Positions 31,778-39,620 of a stretch of DNA of 49,364 bases are shown here, piece after piece. Source of the stretch: Candidatus Tayloriibacteriota bacterium (lineage in GTDB: Bacteria; Patescibacteriota; Minisyncoccia; Phycocordibacterales; SIBU01); the NCBI GenBank assembly GCA_016188455.1, contig JACPHR010000006.1:1-49364 (forward strand). The letters are read 5' to 3'. Below the pieces are notes generated by a model. The model was given only the letters and a program-made list of their open reading frames with translations. It did no database searches and had not been told where the DNA came from. A program made the position numbers and the translations under genes. Each line of letters begins with the position of its first letter. Within the stretch, counting starts at the first letter, position 1.

Positions 31778-32980
31778 TTAGGTTAGGTTAAGTTCTTTTT
31801 TGATTGTCTTACATGCGTTCAGCAATTTATTCATCTGTTCCTTAGTATGCGTTGCCATCACCGTAAACCTGATTCTTGCCTTATTTTTTTCAACCGCTGG
31901 CCATCTGACATTGGGCCCGAAAATTCCCTCTTCTAAGAGTCTTCTACTGAAAGCAATGGCTTTTCTATCATCGCCAATAAGAATAGGAATAATTTGAGTT
32001 TGACTTGTCAGGGTATCAAACCCCAATTCATGAAACGAATTTCTCAAATAGTCACTGTTCTCTAGAAGACGAATTCGATGCTGGGGTTCTGTCTCAATAA
32101 TCTCAAGGGCTTTGATTAGAGCCGCCGATGCGGCTGGCATCATTGCCGTAGAAAACATATAGGACCTGCTCGCCACCCTAAGAAATCGTACAAGGTCTCT
32201 GTCACCCACCACAAATCCCCCAGTGGCCGCAAGGGCCTTGCTGCAAGTTCCAAGCACAATGTCAACATCTTTCCCGGTCCTTAAACCAAAATGTTCAAGA
32301 CTACCGTGGCCGGTTTTTCCTAGTATTCCGGTAGCGTGGGCTTCGTCAATCATAAGCATTGCATTGTACTTCTTCTTGAGCTCTGCAATTTTATCAAGAG
32401 GCGCGATATCGCCATCCATGCTAAACACGCTGTCAGTAACAATCAACTTTCTCCGCCATTTGTATCTTTTTAACTGACTTTCAAGATCAGTCATGTCACG
32501 ATGTTTGTACTTAGCCTTTATCTGTTTGCTCAATTTTGCACCGTCAATAATGCTTGCGTGATTAAGCTCGTCACTAATTATCACACCCTTAAATCTCAAA
32601 AAATCTTGCGGGCCGACCTTGAAAGGATTCATGAGAGCGCTGATTGTGCCTAAATTCGCGGCGTATCCGGTGGGCCAAACAATAGCGTCCTCTCCTCCCT
32701 TAAACTTCGCAATCGCCTTTTCAAACTCTCTGTGTATTTTTATATTACCGGATAGTAAACGAGAACCGTCAGAACCAACTCCGTACTCTTTTATCCCCGC
32801 AATGGCACTCTCAATTACTTTCGGATGATTCGATAATCCCAGATAGTTATTTGACGAAAACATAAGAACCTTTCTGCCATCAATAAACACCTCGGGTTCA
32901 GCGGGCCCGTCTATAATTTTCATATCAGGATAGAGGTCATTCTTATCAGCATAATCTAAAATTCGTTTGACATATTTCAT
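31778..32980 (-). CDS. Alpha-oxoamine synthase (AONS/CqsA/SPT-like PLP enzyme)
   Basis: A 400-residue fold-type I PLP enzyme condensing an amino acid with an acyl-CoA or acyl-ACP. Motifs: VLMFSSNNYLGLSNHPKV, GSDGSRLLSGNIKIHREFE, ISDELNHASIIDGAKLS, SVFSMDGDIAPL, MIDEAHATGILGKTGHGSLEHF and the PLP Lys in GTCSKALAATGGFV. No other biotin or heme-synthesis gene is near, which argues for signal or lipid synthesis. The start MKYVKRILDYADKN is supported by TGCTAAAAT ending 7 bases before it. Confidence 0.93.
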   Translation of the reverse strand: MKYVKRILDYADKNDLYPDMKIIDGPAEPEVFIDGRKVLMFSSNNYLGLSNHPKVIESAIAGIKEYGVGSDGSRLLSGNIKIHREFEKAIAKFKGGEDAIVWPTGYAANLGTISALMNPFKVGPQDFLRFKGVIISDELNHASIIDGAKLSKQIKAKYKHRDMTDLESQLKRYKWRRKLIVTDSVFSMDGDIAPLDKIAELKKKYNAMLMIDEAHATGILGKTGHGSLEHFGLRTGKDVDIVLGTCSKALAATGGFVVGDRDLVRFLRVASRSYMFSTAMMPAASAALIKALEIIETEPQHRIRLLENSDYLRNSFHELGFDTLTSQTQIIPILIGDDRKAIAFSRRLLEEGIFGPNVRWPAVEKNKARIRFTVMATHTKEQMNKLLNACKTIKKELNLT

Positions 32981-32987
32981 CTCTTGA

Positions 32988-32996
32988 ATTTTAGCA
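32988..32996 (-). promoter_or_regulatory. Extended -10 of a (nearly) leaderless oxoamine synthase transcript
   Basis: Minus strand TGCTAAAATtcaagagATG: extended -10 ending 7 bases before the start codon. It would drive the whole three-gene operon. Confidence 0.6.
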
Positions 32997-33018
32997 TAAA
33001 AGACGATCGCACACTGCA

Positions 33019-33115
33019 CTAAGCAAGCGGGAGCATGAATGAAAATACCGTTTGCCCTTGCTTTCCGTCCTCAAGTTTTATCTTTCCTTTATGCGCTTCA
33101 ATGATTGTCTTTGGA
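33019..33115 (-). pseudogene. Second histidine kinase 3' fragment
   Basis: Reads SKTIIEAHKGKIKLEDGKQG then QTVFSFMLPLA and stop: the last ATPase strand-helix-strand of a kinase not closely alike to the one at 29351. It is cut at its 5' side by a P2 palindrome. Confidence 0.7.
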
Positions 33116-33162
33116 GGGCGTAGCAAGGAGAGGGCGTAGCAAGGAGACTCCTTGCTACGCCC
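33116..33162. repeat. P2 palindrome, copy 1
   Basis: Two tandem arms GGGCGTAGCAAGGAGA followed by the inverse arm CTCCTTGCTACGCCC. The same arm-arm-inverse arm layout recurs at 35931-35981. Here it replaces one half of a P1 palindrome. Confidence 0.85.
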
Positions 33163-33561
33163 TTAAAGATGGATGGGTTTGGGCGAATATTAAAACTCTT
33201 GGAACATTGGCCGAATGATATTAACATCAAGAGATATGGTAACGCTGTGATCAATTGAACTGGCGCCAGTCACGGTTATCTTATCCGGATAATGACCTTT
33301 GGCAATCGGCGTCTGGGCTTGAATGACCATGTCAATGCCTTTTGAGTACAGGTCACTGGTCATAGTGGCATTTTCAACTGAAGTGCCGTGATTGTAAAAA
33401 ACGTAAGTAACCTCAACTCCCGCTATTTTTGATGGCGAGGCGGAGAGCGTCACGGGGTCGGTAAAGCCGCTTGACGACACCACATAGATGGCAACACGGT
33501 TTGACACCGCGCTCTGGCCCACAAAATTCATGACGGCTAACGGGTCGGCGTTCAGACCATA
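33163..33561. repeat. Long direct repeat, left copy
   Basis: Matches 48966-49364 in the same orientation with six differences over 399 bases. It begins inside the P1 half-palindrome and covers the 3' end of the secreted-protein gene. The right copy runs off the window, so the true length is unknown. Confidence 0.92.
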
Positions 33562-34149
33562 ATCCGCCATTGGGCTAGAGACGCGAACGGCGCTGGAGCA
33601 TTGGGTCGGCGGATTGAGTTGGGTTTGGGCATTGGAATCCGTAACCGTTACATAGGCATTTTTAAGTCCGGCGGTTGAGTATCTTACAGTCACCGGATTG
33701 CCCGTGGACGGCTTGCCGGCGTCATCAACAATAGGCGAATCGCCCGTCCATGTATAGCTATATGGGGGCGCTCCGGCCGAAGCTTCCGCTGTCCATGTTA
33801 CATCCTGATTAATAGAAGCGGCGGCGCTGGAAGGAGAGCAAGAGACGGTTATTGGAGCTGGTAAAACGGTAATGGTAACGGAGGAGGAGAAATGTGGGTC
33901 GGTAGGTTTAGTGGTATCATAGCAATCAATAGTAAATGTTCTGTCCACAGACGATGGGTCAGTATTAACCAATGCATCAGTAATCGCAGTACCTGTAGGA
34001 ACGGCAAGGTCGCCCGCAAAACTACCCGATACGGATTCTGGAGTTGGATTACATTGTATAGCCGCCATCGCAGGTCTTGTGTAAAAAACCGAACCGGCAA
34101 TGGCGAGAATGGCGCAAAGATATATAAGAGAAGAAAAACGAGATTTCAT
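33190..34149 (-). CDS. Secreted Ig/PKD-like repeat protein
   Basis: A 319-residue exported protein: signal peptide FSSLIYLCAILAIAGSVFY followed by AMA-A, then beta-rich repeats such as SVTITVLPAPITVSCSPSSA, PYSYTWTGDSP (PKD-like) and SGFTDPVTLSASPSKIAG. Likely at the cell surface; no catalytic motif. The 3' third is duplicated at the right edge of the window. TGATATAAT lies about 60 bases upstream. Confidence 0.75.
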   Translation of the reverse strand: MKSRFSSLIYLCAILAIAGSVFYTRPAMAAIQCNPTPESVSGSFAGDLAVPTGTAITDALVNTDPSSVDRTFTIDCYDTTKPTDPHFSSSVTITVLPAPITVSCSPSSAAASINQDVTWTAEASAGAPPYSYTWTGDSPIVDDAGKPSTGNPVTVRYSTAGLKNAYVTVTDSNAQTQLNPPTQCSSAVRVSSPMADYGLNADPLAVMNFVGQSAVSNRVAIYVVSSSGFTDPVTLSASPSKIAGVEVTYVFYNHGTSVENATMTSDLYSKGIDMVIQAQTPIAKGHYPDKITVTGASSIDHSVTISLDVNIIRPMFQEF

Positions 34150-34243
34150 AGAATACGAAAATTATGCGAATGGTTACGAAATGATACGAAAAGAGTTTAA
34201 ATTATTATATCACAAACACGAACTGTTTGTTGTCCACACGGAT

Positions 34244-34290
34244 AAAAAATAGCCCGCCTAAGTTTGCTTGGGCAAACATTTAGGCGGGCT
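34244..34290 (-). terminator. Terminator after the 34312-35322 gene
   Basis: Minus strand AGCCCGCCTAA...TTAGGCGGGCT, extended by ATGTTTGCCC/GGGCAAAC-like pairs, followed by ATTTTTTAT. Confidence 0.85.
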
Positions 34291-34311
34291 GTGAGACTAC
34301 TAAAGAGCCGG

Positions 34312-35322
34312 TCAGTTCCCAACCCTAGCGCGGTAGAACCGCGCGGAACCGGTGGCCGAGTCCGTCGTGGAGACGGAGCCGGTGGTGTTGGTGAGCACCG
34401 TCAGAACTTGCCAGTTCTTCAGGTTTTCACTGTACTCCAGGGTAACCGAACCAGGGCCGCCGGTTACCGTCAGCTTGACCGCCGGATCTACCGGCTCGGC
34501 GCTTTTGGCCGAAAACACCGGCTGCACCGACGCAATCGTCAGCGTCGGCGACAACGGCGAGAGGAGCGAGCCGTCCGCCAGGTTGAAAACCTGGAAGGTG
34601 CCGTCGGTGTACCAGAGTTGTATGGTGCCGGGTTGTTGACCAAAGACGTAGGCGTTGTTAAAACCAATCACCTTGTTTGGCAACCAACTCAAGGCGGTTT
34701 CAGACTCAAGCACATTTCCTTGCTCGTTTCTGATTTCCCCCTTGACGATGCCGTCAATGAAGAATCCTTGATTTACCCGGATAGTAATCGCCTTTTCCAT
34801 ATCTGCCTCGTAGGCGCTCTCGGGGATTACCGTTTTCCCATGAGAATCTTTAAAGGCACCGATGGTGAAGTAATTCTGAACAGAAAAGGTGGTAACACTC
34901 TGTTGATAATTGACAGAAGCAGGTTGCCAATTACCACCAATCAATACCCCAACCACCTTCCCTTGAAGCTCCGGGTCATTCGGGTCAACTGAAACTCGCA
35001 CCGCCTCCCTCATCATTGTCTGAAGGAGCGCTTTGAGCTCCGCTTTGTCCGAAGTGGCGGCAGAGCGTTGGCAGAGAGCGTTGACGCTCTCGGTGGTGCC
35101 GTCGCTCTTGGTGTACGACCACCAATAATTCCAGTAGACGATGGTAAAATTCTTTCCGCTATCATCCATCAGATCGACATTGATATCGATTCTGTGTGTA
35201 TTTTGAAGCTCGTGATTAAGCACCTTCTCCACGCTCCCGATGGGGAGTGAACTGACTGCCGCGAAGGTTTGGAACCCGGCGGCAAAGGAGGCGACAAACA
35301 TCGCCAAAACTAACTTTTTCAT
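34312..35322 (-). CDS. Secreted protein with Verrucomicrobia-like 'RFYR' C-terminal domain
   Basis: About 336 residues from MKKLVLAMFVASFAAGFQTF (signal peptide; AAGGAAAA Shine-Dalgarno). The middle (residues 25-230) has no family I recognise: IVYWNYWWSYTKSDGTTES and VVGVLIGGNWQPASVNYQQS stand out. The end VTLEYSENLKNWQVLTVL...GSARFYRARVGN is the same kind of beta domain as in the protein at 23484-25907. The gene is more GC-rich than its neighbours and has its own promoter-like and terminator sequences, consistent with recent transfer. Confidence 0.7.
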   Translation of the reverse strand: MKKLVLAMFVASFAAGFQTFAAVSSLPIGSVEKVLNHELQNTHRIDINVDLMDDSGKNFTIVYWNYWWSYTKSDGTTESVNALCQRSAATSDKAELKALLQTMMREAVRVSVDPNDPELQGKVVGVLIGGNWQPASVNYQQSVTTFSVQNYFTIGAFKDSHGKTVIPESAYEADMEKAITIRVNQGFFIDGIVKGEIRNEQGNVLESETALSWLPNKVIGFNNAYVFGQQPGTIQLWYTDGTFQVFNLADGSLLSPLSPTLTIASVQPVFSAKSAEPVDPAVKLTVTGGPGSVTLEYSENLKNWQVLTVLTNTTGSVSTTDSATGSARFYRARVGN

Positions 35323-35702
35323 TTTTCCTTTCCGCCGTTGAGACACGGCTAGTAGAGATTTCGCCGCTTTCTTCCAAGAAAGCGCGAAGCTCTCTGTTGT
35401 CAAAAAATCTAATGCCTACCTCTAGATTATCACATTGTCAATAGATAATCAATACCAAACATCACTACCGTCCAATCGTCAAACCACCCTAAAGTAGCCT
35501 GAAATAAGGGCTTTTTTTCTTTACTGCCAAAACTATCCCCTTTTTGTCAACTGCTTTGTCCCCATCTCCCCCTTGAAGGGCCAATGTCTTTGTTCGGCAC
35601 CCCTCCGAAAGCTACGGATTTTCTTGCTGGAAAAATCCTGAAGTTTCGGCGCCGACTGCGTTGCTGTTTGGCACTTTTATACTTCGCTAAGCTTCAACTT
35701 TT
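35323..35702. other. Spacer without a convincing gene
   Basis: Nothing here looks coding. A TTGACA lies on the minus strand at 35434-35439, a possible promoter for the gene ending at 34312. A small hairpin AGCC...GGCT with seven or more T's (35496-35518) could end rightward transcription. The last 130 bases join a truncated repeat-protein fragment. Confidence 0.4.
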
Positions 35703-35942
35703 TTACGGATTACTTATTACCTGCCATTTGAGAGTTGCCGGATTTCCCGACCTGACCGAGGCGGCTTTTGTTTCTGTACCGTCGGGATTTACAATTAGAA
35801 GATTGACTGTTTTGACGCAAGCCGCCGAGGATGTATTCATACTAAAATCAGACCAAGAGGAACCGCTATCGCCTACGGCTTCAACTTGATAGGTATACGG
35901 ATGGTTTTTAGTAAGATTTTTATCGGCATAAGGGTGTAGCAA
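35703..35942 (-). pseudogene. Fragment of a fibronectin/Ig-repeat surface protein
   Basis: Reads YADKNLTKNHPYTYQVEAVG, then SSWSDFSMNTSSAACVKTVN and NPDGTETKAASVRSGNPATL. It is bounded on its 5' side by a P2 palindrome and has no start of its own. Beyond the palindrome the words for VLPAPIT, also found in the gene at 33190, are joined to an R module. Confidence 0.6.
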
Positions 35943-35981
35943 GGAGACAGGGCGTAGCAAGGAGACTCCTTGCTACGCCCT
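35931..35981. repeat. P2 palindrome, copy 2
   Basis: AGGGTGTAGCAAGGAGAC, then AGGGCGTAGCAAGGAG and the inverse CTCCTTGCTACGCCCT. Same three-arm layout as at 33116-33162. Confidence 0.85.
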
Positions 35982-36007
35982 GTTATTGGAGCTGGTAAGA
36001 CGGTTTG

Positions 36008-36032
36008 GCTTAACACAAGAGAATTATAGCAC
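36008..36032 (-). repeat. R module, copy 1
   Basis: Minus strand TGCTATAATtctcttGTGTTAAGCCA: extended -10, six bases, GTG start and first codons of the R peptide (VLSQ), then joined to surface-protein sequence TVLPAPIT. Shortest of five copies. Confidence 0.8.
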
Positions 36033-36171
36033 AGGAGAAAACCGACAGTCAGTCTTGCCTTGCGCTATTCTTAAGTATGTGGTAACTTTTCTGTTAGAGC
36101 TACCGGTAAGAGCCGAATAGTTCTTGTTCAAGTATAATAACCCTTAAAGAAAAGGAAGGAGCAGAAAACGG

Positions 36172-36567
36172 ATGAGTATAGCAACACTCGAACCACCCCA
36201 AACTAGTAGGGAGCTCGCCTCCCCGGACCAGCCCACTCTGCCTGACATTTCAAAGGTTACTCCTCTGTCAGAAGCAGATAAACCGTTGATTGATGACATT
36301 GTGACAGTGCTGAAAAAGCACGGTGCCCAACATCGGTTTGGACTGACACTGCTCCACCAACACTTTGATATGTCTCCAGATGAAGTATTGGTGGAGTCCA
36401 CAGATGTGGAAACTCGCACTCAAACCATCAAGCCCGATAAGAAAGTTAATCTCAAGGGTCTACCGGTCACCGAGACTGCTTGGCGCCTGGATACCGGGAA
36501 ACCGATGATGGCTTGTGTTTGTGTCCAGATGGGTGATAGTCACGACCATCGAAGAAGAGGGGGTTGA
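36172..36567 (+). CDS. Conserved-looking hypothetical protein in a single-gene cassette
   Basis: A 131-residue soluble protein. The central HGAQHRFGLTLLHQHFDMSP and DEVLVESTDVETRTQ look conserved, as does the tail CVCVQMGDSHDHRRRGG with Cys/His that could bind a metal. I do not recognise a named family. It has a clear AAGGAG Shine-Dalgarno and its own terminator (36589-36622), unlike the leaderless genes around it, so it looks like an imported unit. Confidence 0.55.
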   Translation: MSIATLEPPQTSRELASPDQPTLPDISKVTPLSEADKPLIDDIVTVLKKHGAQHRFGLTLLHQHFDMSPDEVLVESTDVETRTQTIKPDKKVNLKGLPVTETAWRLDTGKPMMACVCVQMGDSHDHRRRGG

Positions 36568-36588
36568 GTTCCCTGTCTTGAGTTCGCA

Positions 36589-36622
36589 GTCTCGTTGCGT
36601 GAGTTTGCAACGAGACCTTTTA
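36589..36622 (+). terminator. Terminator after the 36172 gene
   Basis: GTCTCGTTGC and GCAACGAGAC flank GTGAGTTT, followed by CTTTTATTTTTTT. Confidence 0.88.
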
Positions 36623-36628
36623 TTTTTT

Positions 36629-36637
36629 TGATACTAT
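36629..36637 (+). promoter_or_regulatory. Extended -10 of a leaderless methyltransferase transcript
   Basis: TGATACTATgcttatATG: extended -10 of weaker quality ending 6 bases before the start codon. Confidence 0.5.
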
Positions 36638-36643
36638 GCTTAT

Positions 36644-37339
36644 ATGATTTCTTGGAACCAAAAAGAAGTTCTGTTTAAGGGTATATCTTATTACATATAT
36701 AGATACAATATAAAATCAGTTCTTGATATAGGAGCTGGTGATGGAACATTGGCGGATAAGATTTCTCACATCGTCAATAAATATCTTGCCGTGGAAAGAG
36801 ACAATAAGAAAGTCAGTATTCTAAAAACCTCCGGCCTTAATGTGGTTAAAGGAGAGTTTCCATCGGTTAAAATTTCGAAAAAATATGATTTAGTTCTCTC
36901 TTCGCATTCAATCCCAGAAAATACAAAAACCCTAGAAAAATTTATACGTACGGCGTGGCAATTAGTCAAACCGGCAGGCATACTCCTCATAGTAACCTTT
37001 AAGGGCGGAAAGGGAGATGAATTTAAATTGATAAGAGAATTAGAAGGAAAAAGTGTTGAATTAAATGAACTTATTTTTAAGAGAACAATGTGTATTCTTC
37101 AAGAGCTCGGAAAACCAAAGATTAAGAAACGAATAAGTAACATTGAAACTACGAGCTTACAAGAAATGCTAGAAGTTGTTTTGTTTTCTTTAGCGGCGGA
37201 AGGCAAAAGTACCAGATATAAAAAAGAAGTTGAGGATTTGCTAAAAAGGGACTTCAAACAAAGTAATAAATACTCATTATCTTATGAGCATCTTTTTATA
37301 GCGATGCAAAAAAATCATCCTCATGCGGCGCTCAAATAA
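36644..37339 (+). CDS. Class I SAM-dependent methyltransferase
   Basis: A 231-residue protein. Motif I is SVLDIGAGDGTLADKI (residues 25-40), an acidic motif II LAVERDNKKV, then YDLVLSSHSIPEN and LVKPAGILLIVTF. The C-terminal half is a helical region of unknown role. The last codons (PHAALK) run into the DUF6624 fragment, so the original 3' end may have been lost by recombination. Substrate unknown. Confidence 0.8.
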   Translation: MISWNQKEVLFKGISYYIYRYNIKSVLDIGAGDGTLADKISHIVNKYLAVERDNKKVSILKTSGLNVVKGEFPSVKISKKYDLVLSSHSIPENTKTLEKFIRTAWQLVKPAGILLIVTFKGGKGDEFKLIRELEGKSVELNELIFKRTMCILQELGKPKIKKRISNIETTSLQEMLEVVLFSLAAEGKSTRYKKEVEDLLKRDFKQSNKYSLSYEHLFIAMQKNHPHAALK

Positions 37340-37545
37340 ACAAAAGCGATTTGGGATACCTAGTCGACAGAATAAAAATCTTAAAAGGGCTGCCGCAAGT
37401 GTACGGTACGCAATATAAAAAATTGGCGACCGGGAAAATTATTTTTTTTGATATTGAAGATGTTAAAAATGTAGATAAAAGGAGAAAGAAATTGGGAATG
37501 GAAACGTTCGCGCAATATCAAAAAAGGATACCGGAAAATCAATAA
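37325..37545 (+). pseudogene. DUF6624-like 3' fragment (copy of 44133-44621)
   Basis: From GGCGCTCAAATAAAC onwards it matches the end of the gene at 44133-44621: LVDRIKILKGLPQVYGTQYK then RRKKLGMETFAQYQKR. The 5' two thirds are missing and the reading frame is shifted against the upstream methyltransferase. The repeat unit (DUF6624 end plus R module) is therefore present twice, 7.1 kb apart. Confidence 0.8.
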
Positions 37546-37599
37546 TGGCGGGATTATTAATGTTGGGCCTTGCAGCTGCCTTGCCCACGATCCGAGTCG

Positions 37600-37650
37600 C
37601 CCAGAATTTTTTGGATTGCTTCTTCACTTAACACAAGAGAATTATAGCAC
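37600..37650 (-). repeat. R module, copy 2
   Basis: Minus strand: extended -10 TGCTATAAT, GTG, then VLSEEAIQKILG before it diverges. The rest of 37546-37746 holds only a GC hairpin (37664-37694, CCGCCCCC...GGCGGGGG-like) and no gene. Confidence 0.8.
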
Positions 37651-37746
37651 GGAAAACCGCCCCCCGAGCCACCGCCAGAGGCGGGGGTTTTTAGTTTTTA
37701 ATCCTTTAAGATCATCAAGATTGGGCCCTGCTACGGCCTCATCCAC

Positions 37747-38847
37747 CTAATGCCATCTAAAATTACTTCTATAATCCCACTGGTCAATCGTATTGTCATC
37801 AATAACCTTTACTTTTTTTATAAATCTTAAGATATCCCGATATATTATATTTGAATGTGTTATCTTTCTCAGATCTTTCCCTAAAAACGCATATGCATAT
37901 AAATAACGAGGAGAAAATTTTTTTTGTAATGCATTTTGAGGCAACTCAATATGTTTATTTTGCAACCTTTTAGGATGAATGCGTAGTCGGATTTCTTTGA
38001 TGTCATTAATGCGAAGTAATAATTGTTTTCTATCTCGTAGAGCTAGGTCAATGACCCCATGAAAACTACCACATACATCATATTTCTTAAATAAAAATTC
38101 ATCTATCAATGGAAGGTGCTTTTTAAGTAATCTGGATAAAGTTTTAATCTCTTTTGTCCCGATCGTTTTGTTTATAAATACTTTCAAAACGTTATTTTGT
38201 TGCAATAAATCGATGTTAGCAGTAAATCCATTTTTTGAACACAGTGCCGATAATAATCCGTTTTGGGTGGCATTTGCTACTTGCAAAGCCTTCGCATGAG
38301 ATCCAAAATTTCCCTTAACGCCACTCATAAAGCTAAAAGCTATACCAAGGGCATTAACCGTTTGATCTGTTGTAAGATGCAACAGTTTTGCTGAAAGCGC
38401 AGTAGAGCCCAATATACCAATAATGGAAGTTGGATGATACTGACTATGGTAAAGCCCGGGGTTGAATATTTTTCCTAAAGCAATTTCGATTTTTAGCCCC
38501 TGCAAGAGGGTGATTTTATTTTGTTTCAACGGAGACAGCAGTTTGAAAACGGGATAAAGTGTTGCCATGGGGTGTCCACCAATACTATATGACATTTCAT
38601 CAAAATCCCTATAGTGGATAGCATAAGAATTGAGAAATACATCCTTTTTATCAACCATTTTCCTCTCTTTCTGTGTTAGATAGTAAAATGCTAATGCTAA
38701 TTTATTATACTGCTCGCTTTTTCGGAAAATAGCCATCTCTCGTTCTGCATTTACTATAAGTTTATCGAGAATCCTAGTGTCCTCTTTTGTAAAATTACGC
38801 TCAATTGACATTGCGTAGTTACCGATAGTAGATAACAATTTCCTCAT
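37747..38847 (-). CDS. MmgE/PrpD family protein
   Basis: A 366-residue protein of the 2-methylcitrate dehydratase/cis-aconitate decarboxylase fold. Visible: YSIGGHPMATLYPVFKLL, YHSQYHPTSIIGILGSTALS, LGIAFSFMSGVKGNFGSHAK and QVANATQNGLLSALCSKNGF, all typical blocks. It is shorter than usual (about 450 residues), missing part of the N-terminal region. Its start overlaps the SAM-hydroxide adenosyltransferase stop by 4 bases. The substrate is unknown; no propionate genes are nearby. Confidence 0.85.
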   Translation of the reverse strand: MRKLLSTIGNYAMSIERNFTKEDTRILDKLIVNAEREMAIFRKSEQYNKLALAFYYLTQKERKMVDKKDVFLNSYAIHYRDFDEMSYSIGGHPMATLYPVFKLLSPLKQNKITLLQGLKIEIALGKIFNPGLYHSQYHPTSIIGILGSTALSAKLLHLTTDQTVNALGIAFSFMSGVKGNFGSHAKALQVANATQNGLLSALCSKNGFTANIDLLQQNNVLKVFINKTIGTKEIKTLSRLLKKHLPLIDEFLFKKYDVCGSFHGVIDLALRDRKQLLLRINDIKEIRLRIHPKRLQNKHIELPQNALQKKFSPRYLYAYAFLGKDLRKITHSNIIYRDILRFIKKVKVIDDNTIDQWDYRSNFRWH

Positions 38848-39617
38848 ATAAGTTTTGTAATTTTCAGAATATCACCAATTTTTGCATTGATCGATTTGGC
38901 ACCGTACTCGCGTACTTTACCCAACTCATACATACCCAAAGAACTACCCGGAAAAATTACCCAGCTGCCAGTTTCTTGCGACATCATTCTTTTACAAAAA
39001 ATGGCTTTAATTTTGGTTTCATTAATCTCAACTTTATAATAATTATTTTCTTTAATGTTATCTAAGTCTCCGGTAAATTTCATCATTCCAAAATTATCAA
39101 TGTGAACGATAGTATGACCTACTATATTTAATCTCGTAATTTCTTCCGGAGAAACAGGTGCCCCTAAATTTTTTATATCTTCACCACATGCTATTTTTGC
39201 AATTGTCGGTGCAGTGACCAATTTCCCACTAAAAGAAAGAAATTGTTTACTTAAATCGGTAAATAAACCGGAAGCATCATAAAGCTCCGTACAACCAAAA
39301 TCTCTCGTGAGCCAATCAAATGCTCCTGTATTTCTTCCCATGAAGATAAAGTCTTTCTTCTTTGTTTTTCCGATAAGAGATTTTGGTCTTTCTTTTACTG
39401 GATTAAAAATAACAGAAAAAAGAGTTCCTGGTGGGTATAGGTCCGCCATCAACCTCAAGGCAAAATTGCAGTTAACGACCGAGAACTCGCGAATTGGAAC
39501 AAACGGCTCTATCTCAATATCTTTACGGTCTCCTATTTCATTTATAATACTTGCTCTTAATTCATTAGCGGCGATATCGACACAATCAGTTACGATAACT
39601 AAGCGTTTTATTTGCAT
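38844..39617 (-). CDS. SAM hydroxide adenosyltransferase / halogenase-fold protein (DUF62)
   Basis: A 257-residue protein. LVIVTDCVDIAANELRASI at the start, then NFALRLMADLYPPGTLFSVI, NPVKERPKSLIGKT and IFMGRNTGAFDWL match the family that cleaves SAM to adenosine and methionine (chlorinase/fluorinase relatives). The C-terminal beta domain reads IVHIDNFGMMKFTGDL, with the usual ID-FGN-TN pattern. Expected products: adenosine plus L-methionine; a halide-using activity cannot be ruled out. Middle gene of a three-gene operon. Confidence 0.82.
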   Translation of the reverse strand: MQIKRLVIVTDCVDIAANELRASIINEIGDRKDIEIEPFVPIREFSVVNCNFALRLMADLYPPGTLFSVIFNPVKERPKSLIGKTKKKDFIFMGRNTGAFDWLTRDFGCTELYDASGLFTDLSKQFLSFSGKLVTAPTIAKIACGEDIKNLGAPVSPEEITRLNIVGHTIVHIDNFGMMKFTGDLDNIKENNYYKVEINETKIKAIFCKRMMSQETGSWVIFPGSSLGMYELGKVREYGAKSINAKIGDILKITKLI

Positions 39618-39620
39618 TTT

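Noticed and set aside
34264-34992. Long rightward open frame of 242 codons
   Set aside because: It is antisense to the secreted protein at 34312-35322, which has a signal peptide and a known type of C-terminal domain; the shadow is Arg/Gly-rich and unlike a real protein.
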